Made by a program: the position numbers and the translations under genes
Shown: piece after piece, positions 16,782-25,720 of the stretch
Numbering within the stretch: position 1 is the stretch's first letter
How the letters are laid out: every line of letters starts with the position of its first letter
From: Mycobacterium gallinarum
GTDB taxonomy: Bacteria; Actinomycetota; Actinomycetes; Mycobacteriales; Mycobacteriaceae
Direction of reading: 5' to 3'
Assembly: GCF_010726765.1 (NCBI RefSeq)
Contig: NZ_AP022601.1
Location: 3,286,001 to 3,350,000 of the forward strand
Length of the DNA: 64,000 nt
The notes under the pieces: model-generated
What the model was told of the DNA's origin: nothing
Databases searched by the model: none
The model's input: only the letters and a program-made list of their open reading frames with translations

Positions 16782-18005
16782 GTGAGCTCTGCCTTGTCGC
16801 ACCTTCGGGTGTGTGACCTCAGCGGGCAACTGGCCGGCGCGGGCGCGACGAAGATCCTGGCCGCGTTTGGTGCCGAGGTGATCCGGGTCGAGGATCCCGC
16901 GACCCGTGGCCTGTGGGACGCCCTACGGGGAGTGGGTCCCTATGTCGACGACCGTCGTGGGATCGACCTCGGCGCCGGGTTCAACAACCACAATGTCGGG
17001 AAGTACGGCGTCACCATCAACCTGCGTCTCGACGAGGGAAAACAGCTGCTGCGTGAACTGGTCGCGATCAGCGACGTCGTCTGTGAGAATTTCGCGGCCG
17101 GCGTGATGGCGCACCGCGGCTTCGGCTACGACGATCTTCGCGAGATCAAGCCCGACATCATCTATGTGTCCAACTGCGGATTCGGCCATACCGGCCCGTA
17201 CCGCGACTTCAAGACGTGGGGTCCGATCGTGCAGGCGATGAGCGGTCTCACGTTCACCTCGGGGCTGCCCGATGCCGAACCCGCCGGTTGGGGCTTCTCC
17301 TACATGGATCACGGGTCGGCCTTCTACATGACGGTGGCCATCATGGCGGCGCTGCACCACCGTGACCGCACGGGTGAAGGTCAGTACGTCGATCTGGCCA
17401 CGGTGCCCGCGGGCATCGCGATGCTGCCAACCGAGGTGCTCGACTGGACGGTGAACCGGCGACGCACCTCGGCACGAGGAAACCGGGCCGACTTCGACGA
17501 GTTCGCACCCCACGGCATCTACCCGTGCGCGGGTGAGGACCGATGGATCGCCATCGCGTGCCGTGACGACAGGGAGGCGGCGTTGCTGGCCAAGGTGCTG
17601 GACGAACCCGCGATCGCCTCGGAGCGCTTCGCGACACTGGCCACTCGACTCGCCGCCGCCGACGAACTCGACGAACTGGTTGCCACGGCCACCTCCCGCC
17701 GCGATGCCATCGCACTGGCCGATGATCTCGTCGATGCCGGCGTGCCCGCCAGCGTCGTCAAGAGCCCGCGGGAACGCATCGACGAAGACCCGGACCTGGC
17801 CAGGATGGGACTCTTCCCGACCGTCACACACCCCGACATCGGTGCCGTGCGCGTCGAGGGTGTTCCGCTCACCTTCTCAGCGACCCCGTGGAATGTAGAC
17901 AGGCCGGGACCCAAACTGGGCCAACATAATCGCGAAATCCTGGGCGCACTCCTCGGCCACGATGACTCGACGCTTGATGCCTGGGCCGAGCGAGGTGTGA
18001 TCTGA
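16782..18005 (+). CDS. CaiB/BaiF CoA transferase
   Basis: 407 residues from GTG at 16782, placed by the -10 box TATGGT 6 bp upstream; an upstream ATG at 16737 falls inside the opposite promoter. N-terminal HLRVCDLSGQLAGAGATKILAAFGAEVIRVEDP is the family III pattern. The active-site region reads WGPIVQAMSGL, where an aspartate is usual four residues before the Gln and here Gly stands, so activity needs testing. The next gene is a second CaiB-type protein, and the pair may form a heteromer. Confidence 0.9.
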   Translation: MSSALSHLRVCDLSGQLAGAGATKILAAFGAEVIRVEDPATRGLWDALRGVGPYVDDRRGIDLGAGFNNHNVGKYGVTINLRLDEGKQLLRELVAISDVVCENFAAGVMAHRGFGYDDLREIKPDIIYVSNCGFGHTGPYRDFKTWGPIVQAMSGLTFTSGLPDAEPAGWGFSYMDHGSAFYMTVAIMAALHHRDRTGEGQYVDLATVPAGIAMLPTEVLDWTVNRRRTSARGNRADFDEFAPHGIYPCAGEDRWIAIACRDDREAALLAKVLDEPAIASERFATLATRLAAADELDELVATATSRRDAIALADDLVDAGVPASVVKSPRERIDEDPDLARMGLFPTVTHPDIGAVRVEGVPLTFSATPWNVDRPGPKLGQHNREILGALLGHDDSTLDAWAERGVI

Positions 18006-19219
18006 GCGCGCTAGCCGATCTCCGCGTCGTGGAGATAAGCGACCAGTTCACGCCCGTGGGCGGGCGTGTGCTCGCCGAACTCGGAGCCGAAGTCATCGTC
18101 GTCGAACCGCCACAGGGTTCCCCGCATCGTCTGCGTCCGCCGTTCGTCGATGACGAGTCCGGCGTTGACCGCAGTCTGCGTTGGTGGGGTCAGAACGCCG
18201 GAAAGCGCAGCGTGACCCTCGACGTTCAATCGGAGTCGGGCGCTGACACGCTGCGCCGACTCATCGGAAGTGCCGACATCGTGCTAGCCGGCGGCGATCG
18301 AGCGCCCGGCGGCATCACTTATCGTGAGGCGGCCGGGGACCATCCCGGTCTGATCTGGGTTTCGGTGACGCCGTTCGGATTGGGCAGCGTCAGGGCCGAC
18401 CACCCCGCCACCGACCTCACGGTGCTCGCTGGAGGTGGGCCGGTGTGGAATTGCGGTTACGACGATCACTCCATACCGCCGATGCGCGGCTCCGGCGACC
18501 AGGCTTCCAACATCGGCGGCATGTACGCCGCGATCGGCGCGTTGATCGCGCTGTCGCATCGCGATCACACCGGTGTCGGCCAACTCGTCGACGTCAACGT
18601 GACGGCGGCCTGCAACGTTACCTGCGAGCAGACCACCTATCACTGGCTCGTGAACCAGGCGGTGTGTGTCAGGCAGACCGGACGCCATGCCTACCCGACG
18701 CCCAGCTCCGAAGTCCAAGTGCGTTGTGCCGACGGCCATTACGCGACTACCGGGGTGCTGCCCCGTAAACCGGAGGAATTCACTCGGATGATCGCCTGGC
18801 TCAACGAGTTAGGGCTGACCGAGGAGCTGCCGGAGACTGTGTTCCTCGAGATGGCCGCCGCCCGGACCACCCCGGTCGATCTGGCCTCAATCGGCGAGGA
18901 CGACGAAACGACGGCAATCATGAGCGCCGCCCGTGACGCCATCACATTGATCGCGTCACGTATGCCTGCCAAGGAGTTCTTCATTGCCAGCCAGCAACGG
19001 GGTTTCCCGGCGGGCGCCATTCTGCCTCCTGATGAGGCCTTCGATGACGAGCACATGGTGGCGCGCGGCATGCATGTACCTGTCGAGCACTCCGAGCTCG
19101 ACCGGACGGTCGTGTATCCCGGTGTGCCCTACGCCTTTTCAGCCAGTCCTACAGTAGAGCCGAGCCGTGCGCCGATGCTGGGCGAGCACAACGCGCTTCT
19201 CGACGAGCTGGCGCTTTGA
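18002..19219 (+). CDS. CaiB/BaiF CoA transferase, start uncertain (CTG or GTG)
   Basis: Family III transferase: LRVVEISDQFTPVGGRVLAELGAEVIVVEPP, and an active-site region ATDLTVLAGGG that keeps an aspartate. The obvious GTG at 18029 would remove the conserved LADLRV beginning. Reading back in frame, the only initiator-like codon that restores it is CTG at 18002, overlapping the previous stop as CTGA. A CTG start with coupling gives 405 residues, the GTG gives 396. It follows another CaiB gene and is coupled to the VOC gene through TTGA. Confidence 0.85.
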   Translation: MSALADLRVVEISDQFTPVGGRVLAELGAEVIVVEPPQGSPHRLRPPFVDDESGVDRSLRWWGQNAGKRSVTLDVQSESGADTLRRLIGSADIVLAGGDRAPGGITYREAAGDHPGLIWVSVTPFGLGSVRADHPATDLTVLAGGGPVWNCGYDDHSIPPMRGSGDQASNIGGMYAAIGALIALSHRDHTGVGQLVDVNVTAACNVTCEQTTYHWLVNQAVCVRQTGRHAYPTPSSEVQVRCADGHYATTGVLPRKPEEFTRMIAWLNELGLTEELPETVFLEMAAARTTPVDLASIGEDDETTAIMSAARDAITLIASRMPAKEFFIASQQRGFPAGAILPPDEAFDDEHMVARGMHVPVEHSELDRTVVYPGVPYAFSASPTVEPSRAPMLGEHNALLDELAL

Positions 19220-19662
19220 GCGCAGAACACCGCCTCACCCATGTCGGGCTCTGCGTCACGGATATCGAGCGCTCGACCGAGTTCTACTGTTCAGCGCTCG
19301 GATTCACCAAGATCGGTGAGATGCACGTCGATGATGAAGTATCCGCACGGCTGCTCGACGTCGAAGACCTGGTGCTCGATCTGGTCTACCTCGAGCGCGA
19401 CGGATTCCGCCTGGAACTGCTGGCCTATCCCACATCCGGCACAACGGGCGACGGCGCGCCACGCCAGATGAACGCTCTCGGCTTCACCCATCTGTCCTTC
19501 CGCGTGGACGACGCCGACGCCCTTGCCACCGCCGTCGTCGAGCACGGCGGGCAGCTGCTGGCCCACCGCACAGTCGTATTCAGCGGAGGCAATCGCGGGC
19601 TGATGCTCACCGATCCTGACGGGAACATGCTCGAGCTCATCGAGCGTATACGCGCTAGCTGA
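19216..19662 (+). CDS. VOC-superfamily (glyoxalase/epimerase-like) protein
   Basis: 148 residues from TTG (TTGA overlap with the CaiB stop). A full glyoxalase/bleomycin-resistance fold: THVGLCVTDIERSTEFYCSALGF at the N-terminus, FTHLSFRVDD in the middle and MLTDPDGNMLELIER at the C-terminus. The metal-site residues His9, His94-region and Glu near the end are consistent with a metal-dependent isomerase such as methylmalonyl-CoA epimerase or lactoylglutathione lyase. Next to CaiB genes an epimerase of an acyl-CoA is plausible but unproven. Confidence 0.85.
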   Translation: MSAEHRLTHVGLCVTDIERSTEFYCSALGFTKIGEMHVDDEVSARLLDVEDLVLDLVYLERDGFRLELLAYPTSGTTGDGAPRQMNALGFTHLSFRVDDADALATAVVEHGGQLLAHRTVVFSGGNRGLMLTDPDGNMLELIERIRAS

Positions 19663-19713
19663 GCAACTAGTCACAATTCGTTCTGTTGTTCAGTTGGGTG
19701 GTAGAGTCCGTCT
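19663..19713 (+). promoter_or_regulatory. leaderless promoter of P450 gene
   Basis: TAGAGT (19702-19707) stands 6 bases before GTG 19714. Upstream lies GTTC-TGTT-GTTC (19680-19691), the same direct repeat with N4 spacing as at 10694, 16739 and 35366, preceded by ATTCGTTCT, which also occurs in the 31264 and 10760 elements. Confidence 0.6.
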
Positions 19714-20907
19714 GTGCCCGCGACCAGCGAGTTGATGTATTCACCGTTCTCCAAGGCCGTCTTCGACGACCCCTATCCGGTCTACCGTCGGCTTCGCAAC
19801 GAGGCGCCCGTGTATCGCGATCCCGAAGACCGCTGGTGGGTGCTGTCGCGGTTCGAAGACGTGGCCGGCGCGTTACGGGACTGGGAAACGTACTCGTCCA
19901 AGCTCGGCCCGGCACCGGAGAATCCCGACGACGACGGCCGGAAGTATTCCGTCATATCGATGGACCCGCCGCGGCACGACCGTATCCGCGGCGTACTCAA
20001 GGGTTTTTTCACTCCCCGCGCCGTCGCCTCGCTGGAGGGTGCCCTGCAGTCGGTCGTCAACCATCACCTCGGTCGGCTCAAACGCGGCACCACCGTCGAC
20101 GCAATGGAAGCGTTCGCCTTCGCCGTCCCCACCGACGTGATCGGGGATTTACTCGGCGTGCCTCAGGCCGACCGGGAGCAATTGAGGGTCTGGTGGGAGG
20201 CATTCCTGACCAGACACGAGGGCGAAGTCGCGATGCCGCAGAGTGCTATCGAGGCCAACCGCAACATCAGCGCTTACATCGGCGATCTCATTGACCGGCG
20301 CCGCACCGACCCTGGCGACGATCTGATCAGCATCGTGCTGCAGGCCACCTTCCACGACCCAGAAATCGGCGACGACCGCTCATTGACGCCTCACGAGGTG
20401 TTGATGTTCTGCAATCTGCTTTCCGCCGCGGGTTCTGAGACCACGCAGAAGCTCATCTCCAACGGTCTGGTCGCGTTACACGACCACCCCGATCAGTGGC
20501 GGCGAATCGTCAGCGATCACAGCGTGATTCCGGCAGCGGTCAACGAGGCCCTGCGATACGACACTCCCAGCCACTGGGTGGCCCGGACACTGACGCGTCC
20601 CGTCGAGCTACATGGTGTGACCATGGATGCCGGCGACTGGGTGCTGTTGCTGTTGGGCAGTGCCAACCGCGACGAGCGTCGTTACGACGACCCCGACCGC
20701 TTCATCATCGACCGGCCCCGCGGCACCGATGTCTACTTCGGCTGGGGCATCCACATCTGCCTCGGCCAGTGGCTGGCTCGCCGCGAGGCGCAGATGGTCT
20801 TCGAGTACGTCGCGAAGAACTTTCCCGATTACGCGATCGGCGCTCACGAACGTGTGCTGACGGCGACGGTGCGCGGTTATACCAGCGTGGAGATGACGTT
20901 GCGCTGA
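19714..20907 (+). CDS. cytochrome P450
   Basis: 397 residues from GTG. Marks: SAAGSETTQKLISNG I-helix, NEALRYD, and haem loop FGWGIHICLGQWLAR with Cys349. The Ile in place of the usual Phe before the cysteine and the Trp two residues after the conserved Gly are less common variants. It has its own leaderless promoter 51 bp after the VOC gene. It ends 4 bp before the convergent crotonase gene. Confidence 0.95.
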   Translation: MPATSELMYSPFSKAVFDDPYPVYRRLRNEAPVYRDPEDRWWVLSRFEDVAGALRDWETYSSKLGPAPENPDDDGRKYSVISMDPPRHDRIRGVLKGFFTPRAVASLEGALQSVVNHHLGRLKRGTTVDAMEAFAFAVPTDVIGDLLGVPQADREQLRVWWEAFLTRHEGEVAMPQSAIEANRNISAYIGDLIDRRRTDPGDDLISIVLQATFHDPEIGDDRSLTPHEVLMFCNLLSAAGSETTQKLISNGLVALHDHPDQWRRIVSDHSVIPAAVNEALRYDTPSHWVARTLTRPVELHGVTMDAGDWVLLLLGSANRDERRYDDPDRFIIDRPRGTDVYFGWGIHICLGQWLARREAQMVFEYVAKNFPDYAIGAHERVLTATVRGYTSVEMTLR

Positions 20908-20911
20908 TCGC

Positions 20912-21679
20912 TCAGTCGACCACCCACTGCGGTTCCCGCTTCTCGGCGAAGGCCTTCATGCCCTCGGTGTAATCGGGATGGGTCATCTGGTGCTGCAGGA
21001 CGTAGCGGTACGCGACGTCGTGGGCGGCGTGCAATCCGACGTCGAGGCTCGTCCACATTCCCTTGATCGAGGCCTGCACGGTAGCCGGGCTCAACTTCGT
21101 GATCGCCAGGGCGATCTCTCGCGTTCGCTCCTGCAGACGATCAGCGGGCACGACCTCGTTGATCAAACCGATCTCGTATCCGCGCTGGGCGCTGATCCGC
21201 CCGTCCTTGGTCATCAGCGCCAATTGCATGACCATGGACAGGGGCATCCTGCGCAGCAGAACCGTCGGCTCCAACGCGAAGACGTTGCCGACCATCAGGT
21301 GAGTGTCGATCAACTCGGCATGCTCGGCGGCGATGATCAGATCGGAATCGGCCACCTGGTGCAGGCCTCCCCCGACCACCATCCCGTTGAGAGCGCAGAT
21401 GACCGGCTTCCACACGCCGTGGTGCAGCCTCGAGCCCGGCACCTTGTTGCGGATGCCCGACTGTGCGGTCGCGCGAATGTCCTGGCCTGCACTGAATGCG
21501 CGATCACCCGCGCCTGTGATGATGGCGACGCGGATGTCGGAGTCCTCGCGTACCCGCGCCCACGCTTGTCCGAGCTCGGTACGGGTCAGATCATCGGTGG
21601 CATTGAGCCGCTCCGGACGGTTGATCGTGATGGTCGCGATGTGATCGCTGACATCGAACAGGATCCTCTGAAAGTCCAC
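20912..21679 (-). CDS. enoyl-CoA hydratase/isomerase
   Basis: 255 residues from GTG at 21679 (VDFQRILFDVSDHIATITINRPERLNA). The open frame continues to 21931, but that part overlaps the divergent ligase and does not look like crotonase sequence. FSAGQDI and MVVGGGLHQVADSD mark the CoA fold. The usual glutamates are not in place, so hydratase activity is uncertain. It stands alone in its transcription unit, divergent from the ligase gene. Confidence 0.88.
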   Translation of the reverse strand: MDFQRILFDVSDHIATITINRPERLNATDDLTRTELGQAWARVREDSDIRVAIITGAGDRAFSAGQDIRATAQSGIRNKVPGSRLHHGVWKPVICALNGMVVGGGLHQVADSDLIIAAEHAELIDTHLMVGNVFALEPTVLLRRMPLSMVMQLALMTKDGRISAQRGYEIGLINEVVPADRLQERTREIALAITKLSPATVQASIKGMWTSLDVGLHAAHDVAYRYVLQHQMTHPDYTEGMKAFAEKREPQWVVD

Positions 21680-21802
21680 CGCTAACCCCAATCGAAGTCG
21701 TGATGCAACAGATACGCATATAGTGTGTAAGTGTCTCATATCGGCGGAGTGGTCCAGCCACCGGTCGAGACCGCAAGTCGTCGGCGCGGATCGGGAGGTG
21801 CG
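21680..21802. promoter_or_regulatory. divergent promoter, with possible leaderless GTG at 21731
   Basis: TATAGT (21719-21724) is followed by 6 bases and GTG 21731, which is in frame with the ligase gene and would add 24 residues. A GGGAGG ribosome site stands before ATG 21803. Either the ligase has a 72-base leader or both starts are used. The same arrangement is seen at 61591-61642. Confidence 0.5.
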
Positions 21803-23302
21803 ATGGCGGATCTTGCCGAACGCATCGAGGTGATCCTCGGCGTCGACCCCGGCGCCGAGGCAGTTGAGTTCGGCGGCACATGGACAACATGGGGATCGCT
21901 TGCCGCGGTCGCCCACGGGGTCGCCGACCATCTGATATCGGCGCGCCTTGCACCGGGCGCACCGGTGGGCCTGGTGCTGCGCAATGACCCGGCGATGATC
22001 GCGGCGATGCTGGGCGTGCTGTTGGCCCGTTGCTGCATCGTGACGCTGAATCCGTCACACGGCGACGAGGGTCTGGGCCACGACATCCGCGACCTTCGCC
22101 TACCCGCGGTGGTGGCGTGCGGGGTCGACTGGGACCGGGCGGGCGTCGTCGAGTCTGCCAAGGGCGCTCTGGGCATTCGCGTGTCCGTTACCGACCGCCC
22201 CGTCGAGGTCGTGGAGGGCCTCGAGTCGCCCGGCGACGGACCGTTCCGCGAATCAGATCCCACGGTCGCGGTGGAGATGCTCACCAGCGGAACAACGGGG
22301 CCGCCGAAACGGATTCCGCTGACGTACAGCGCGTTTGAGCGCACCATATCCGCGGCCGGAACTCACTACGGTTCTGGCGACGACACCGCTGCCCGGTTGC
22401 GGCGGGGCGTGATGATCGTGAGTTCGCCGCTGGTGCACATGTCGGGACTGTTCCGCACACTGCTCTACGTGTGTCAGGGCCGCCAGATCGCACTGTTGCC
22501 GCGGTTCACCGTCGACGACTTCATCGATCTTGTCACCCGGCACCGACCGAAGGCCGTCAGCCTGGTTCCGACCGCGATGGCGATGGTCCTGGAGGCCGAC
22601 GTCGACGCCGTCGTGTTCGACAGCGTCAAGGTGGTGACATCGGGCACCGCACCGCTGTCGGTCAGTCTGCAGGAGACGTTCGAAGACAAGTACGGCGTTG
22701 CCGTTCTGCCCTCCTACGGTGCGACCGAATTCGCGGGTGGTGTGGCGGGATGGAATCTGAAGCTGCACCGCGAATGGGCCCAGTCCAAGCGTGGCAGTGT
22801 GGGCCGTCCCCAACCCGGCCGGGAGATCCGCATTGTCGCGGTGGCCGACGGCCGTGAGGCCGCCGCAGGCGAGCAGGGGGTCATCGAAGTGCGCACCGCA
22901 GGCGGTGAATGGGTGCGCACGACCGATCTCGGACGCCTCGACAGCGACGGATTCCTTTTCATCGACGGACGCACCGACGATGTCATCAACCGGGGAGGAT
23001 TCAAGGTCACCCCTTCCGATATCGTCGCCGCTCTGCGATCGCATCCGGCCGTGCGCGATGCGGGAGTGACCGGCCTGGCCGATGAGCGACTCGGAGCGGT
23101 TCCGGTGGCCGCCGTCGAGTGCGTCGAGGGCCAAGGCGTCACCGCCGACGATCTGCTCACCTACCTCCGTGGGCGGCTGAGCCGATATCAGGTGCCCGCC
23201 GGTTTGAAGATCGTCGACGAACTCCCCCGAACACCGTCGATGAAAGTCAGCCAGCCGGCAATTCGCGCGCTGTTCGAAAGACCCGACGAGGCGGCCGTGT
23301 GA
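21803..23302 (+). CDS. AMP-binding acyl-CoA synthetase
   Basis: 499 residues from ATG 21803, preceded by GGGAGG. Adenylate-forming enzyme: P-loop LTSGTTGPPKR near 176-186, YGATEFAGG, TDLGRLDSDGFLFIDGR, and a C-terminal lysine in PRTPSMKVSQ. It should activate a carboxylic acid with ATP and CoA. An upstream leaderless GTG at 21731 could give a 523-residue form. It is coupled to the SMP-30 gene by a GTGA overlap. Confidence 0.92.
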   Translation: MADLAERIEVILGVDPGAEAVEFGGTWTTWGSLAAVAHGVADHLISARLAPGAPVGLVLRNDPAMIAAMLGVLLARCCIVTLNPSHGDEGLGHDIRDLRLPAVVACGVDWDRAGVVESAKGALGIRVSVTDRPVEVVEGLESPGDGPFRESDPTVAVEMLTSGTTGPPKRIPLTYSAFERTISAAGTHYGSGDDTAARLRRGVMIVSSPLVHMSGLFRTLLYVCQGRQIALLPRFTVDDFIDLVTRHRPKAVSLVPTAMAMVLEADVDAVVFDSVKVVTSGTAPLSVSLQETFEDKYGVAVLPSYGATEFAGGVAGWNLKLHREWAQSKRGSVGRPQPGREIRIVAVADGREAAAGEQGVIEVRTAGGEWVRTTDLGRLDSDGFLFIDGRTDDVINRGGFKVTPSDIVAALRSHPAVRDAGVTGLADERLGAVPVAAVECVEGQGVTADDLLTYLRGRLSRYQVPAGLKIVDELPRTPSMKVSQPAIRALFERPDEAAV

Positions 23303-24234
23303 CATTACGTTGCGTCGCATCGGGATTGGGCTTTCCCGAAGGTCCGATCGTCGACGACGACGGTTCGGTTCTGGTGTCCGAGATCGCCAACGGGCGGATC
23401 AGCCGGGTGCGCCCCGACGGCGCGGTCGAGACGTTCGCCGAGACCGGGGGCGGGCCCAACGGTCTGGCGCGCCTGCCCGACGGCCGGATCCTCGTGTGCC
23501 AGAACGGCGGTTCCCGGTTCGCCATCAGACCGTGGCCGTTCGACATCGACGGCTCCGTGCCACTGTTCCTGCCGGCGGGTGCTCCCGACCAACCCATCAC
23601 CCCGCAACTGCAGGTTGTCTCGAGCGAGGGTGAGGCAACTACTCTCACGACGACATTCACGAGTATCAGCGATGATGAACTCCCGTTGGCGCGTCCCAGC
23701 GACATCTGCGTGGATGCGCAGGGCGGCTTCTATGTCACCGACGGCTTCTCGGTGCAGGGACGAAGCCGGAGCATCACCGGTGTCCTGTACGGGACGCCCG
23801 ACGGACAACTCAGTGAGATCGTCTATCCACTGGAACTCCCCAACGGCGTGGCGTTGTCCCCGGACGGATCGAAGCTGTACGTCGCGGAAACCAGGACCCG
23901 GCGGATCTGGCAGTTCGAGGTGCTCGGCCCCGGCCGCCTCGGCGCTGCGCGCGGCCTCGCCACGGTGCCGAGCGGCGGACCGATGAATTTTGGAGGCGCC
24001 GACGGACTTTGCGTTGCGCCCGACGGCACGATCATCGTTGCCACCGTGGGAACCGGTGGTGTGACAGCGTTTTCGCCCGATGGGCAACTGCTCGGCGCGA
24101 TTGCCGCTGATGACCCGATGACCACCAACGTCGCGCTCAGCCACGACGGCTGTTCGCTGTTCATCACGCTGGCATCGTCGGGACGCCTGGTGGTCGTCGA
24201 CGATTGGAGGACCGCGCTTACGCCCATCCCATGA
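23299..24234 (+). CDS. SMP-30/gluconolactonase-like beta-propeller protein
   Basis: 311 residues from GTG. Repeated blades are visible: GLGFPEGPIVDDDGSVLVSE, GGPNGLARLPDGRILVCQNG, RPSDICVDAQGGFYVTD, LPNGVALSPDGSKLYVAETR and GADGLCVAPDGTIIVAT. The SMP-30 metal residues (Glu15-region, Asn, Asp) appear to be in place. The family includes lactonases and esterases. In this cluster a lactone hydrolase acting after Baeyer-Villiger-like or hydroxy-acid lactone formation is conceivable. It is coupled to the ligase gene. Confidence 0.88.
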   Translation: MTLRCVASGLGFPEGPIVDDDGSVLVSEIANGRISRVRPDGAVETFAETGGGPNGLARLPDGRILVCQNGGSRFAIRPWPFDIDGSVPLFLPAGAPDQPITPQLQVVSSEGEATTLTTTFTSISDDELPLARPSDICVDAQGGFYVTDGFSVQGRSRSITGVLYGTPDGQLSEIVYPLELPNGVALSPDGSKLYVAETRTRRIWQFEVLGPGRLGAARGLATVPSGGPMNFGGADGLCVAPDGTIIVATVGTGGVTAFSPDGQLLGAIAADDPMTTNVALSHDGCSLFITLASSGRLVVVDDWRTALTPIP

Positions 24235-24274
24235 CGCCGCGCCCAGGTCGCGCGCAGCAGAGCGGATGTGGACA

Positions 24275-24703
24275 TCAGACCACTTCGTACACGTCGTAGC
24301 GCAGCGTGTCTCCGACGAAGCGCCCCTTGGCCACGCCAAGAATCCGGGTAAGCCACTCGTATCGTTCGTCACCCGTCTCGAAGTACATCGACGAGTAGAC
24401 GACACCGGTCGCAGTATCCATCCGACCCGTGTAACTGACCAATATCGTTGCATCGTCGTCGGTCTCGAGGGTGAGTCGAGCATCCACGAGGACGCGCCCC
24501 GACGGTTCCACGAAGGCCCAGTCGGCTGCCGCGCGACCCTTCAGCGAGGCCTTCAGTCGGTCGCCCTCGAACCGGGCGCCGGTGATCTCGCCGATCGTCC
24601 GGCTGCCGGTCGGGCCTGAGGACACGGTGATTGGGTCGGCGAGGTCATAGCGGACGTGACACAGCGGCCGCAGTGCCGCATCTGGACCACTCTCGCCACC
24701 CAT
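24275..24703 (-). CDS. DUF3237 family protein
   Basis: 142 residues from ATG at 24703. The pattern (LCHVRYDLADPITVSSGPTGSRTIGEITGARFEG, then GRAAADWAF and a middle VLVDARLTLETDDDATILVSYTGR) is that of the UPF0311/DUF3237 beta-barrel family, whose function is not established. It follows the two-domain VOC gene by 5 bp and is probably co-transcribed with it. The 40 bp before the convergent SMP-30 gene show no terminator. Confidence 0.8.
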   Translation of the reverse strand: MGGESGPDAALRPLCHVRYDLADPITVSSGPTGSRTIGEITGARFEGDRLKASLKGRAAADWAFVEPSGRVLVDARLTLETDDDATILVSYTGRMDTATGVVYSSMYFETGDERYEWLTRILGVAKGRFVGDTLRYDVYEVV

Positions 24704-24708
24704 GCTGA

Positions 24709-25611
24709 TCAGCTGATGGCGACGATCTCGATGACGGCACCGTGGCAGGTGGCCGGGTCGGCGACGAGCCGCTTCTCGTCGCGTTCGGCAATCACCACCG
24801 CATGGTCGGCGAGATGGGACTCGGCCTTGGCCATGTCGGCGGTTTCGAAGACACAGCAATGGATGATCTCGCCGTTGGCCTCGAGGTCACGCGCGGCGAT
24901 GGTGTCGGCCGACGTCGGCGCGATGAGCTCGACCGTCGTGTTGGTGCCCAATTGCACGCGACGCCGTTGAGAACCCCCCACCGTCTCCTCCGCCAGCACC
25001 GTGGCGCCTAGCGCGGCGTAAACGGCGGTCGCGCGCTCGAGTTCGCGGACCACGACGCCGACTCGCCAGCCGCCGATCGACAGAGGATGGTCTCGCCACT
25101 GCCGAGCCGACCAGCCGGGCAGGAAGCGCGGGTCCTCCCACTTACCGGGCACACCGAGGGGGCCGGGTTTGTCCTCGACGTAGGGCATGAACTCGAGTTG
25201 GCCCGCGGTGTCCTTCGGATGCGTGAAGACCGGACTCATCGGCTGGGCGACCATCGCATCGCGCCCGGAGCCAGCCAGCCCGAAGCACCGGACCCCTTCA
25301 CCGGTGAGCGCGTCGTAGATGTCGGCGGGCGGGCTGTTCACGAAGTACGCCGATGCGTGCAGATGTGGTCCGAACCGGGTCAAGAACTTCCCCAACGGAA
25401 GGTGTGCACCCTCTGCGGTCGGTTCCATCACGTCGATAGCGAGATCGGTAACAGCAACCATTGAAGCCCAACGCTTTTCGGGATCAAGCCACTCGTCGGT
25501 GAAGACGTCCACGGCACCGAATACGTCGCGATACCAAGCGGTGACGCTGCGGTAGTCATCGACGACGTGGTTCACGTGCCACTGCTTCCCGATGTCGATC
25601 AATTCGGTCAC
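24709..25611 (-). CDS. two-domain VOC protein
   Basis: 300 residues from GTG 25611. Two glyoxalase-like domains: about 10-140 (WHVNHVVDDYRSVTAWYRDVFG, HLHASAYFV) and about 170-300 (IGGWRVGVVVRELERATAVYAALG, EIIHCCVFE). The two-domain form is common in extradiol dioxygenases and in lyases, but the His-His-Glu iron set of ring-cleaving dioxygenases is not clear here, so I do not call it a dioxygenase. GTG 25650, 5 bases after a TATCTG box, is a possible leaderless start adding 13 residues. Confidence 0.82.
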   Translation of the reverse strand: MTELIDIGKQWHVNHVVDDYRSVTAWYRDVFGAVDVFTDEWLDPEKRWASMVAVTDLAIDVMEPTAEGAHLPLGKFLTRFGPHLHASAYFVNSPPADIYDALTGEGVRCFGLAGSGRDAMVAQPMSPVFTHPKDTAGQLEFMPYVEDKPGPLGVPGKWEDPRFLPGWSARQWRDHPLSIGGWRVGVVVRELERATAVYAALGATVLAEETVGGSQRRRVQLGTNTTVELIAPTSADTIAARDLEANGEIIHCCVFETADMAKAESHLADHAVVIAERDEKRLVADPATCHGAVIEIVAIS

Positions 25612-25720
25612 CTCACCGATCGATTCTTCCCTGGCGTGCCAGGAGAACACTATGACAGATACTGTATAGCTGTTGGAACCTGTGCCTGCCCGAGGCACAG
25701 GCCGACAGGGAGGACGCAGC
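25612..25720. promoter_or_regulatory. divergent promoter region with GAACACTATGAC element
   Basis: Holds GAACACTATGAC (25645-25656), identical to 60751-60762 and one base different from 43313-43324. AT-rich sequence with TATACAGT-like boxes follows. On the plus strand an AGGGAGG ribosome site lies before GTG 25721. Confidence 0.5.

Noticed and set aside
21680..21931. N-terminal extension of the crotonase at 20912
   Set aside because: The extra residues are Arg/Pro-rich, overlap the divergent ligase gene and its promoter, and precede a good crotonase start at GTG 21679.
24235..24274. Intrinsic terminator between convergent genes
   Set aside because: GC-rich, but no stable hairpin followed by a T-run can be drawn.
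24709..25611. Extradiol ring-cleavage dioxygenase
   Set aside because: Two VOC domains are present, but the His-His-Glu iron ligand set cannot be recognised in the expected segments.
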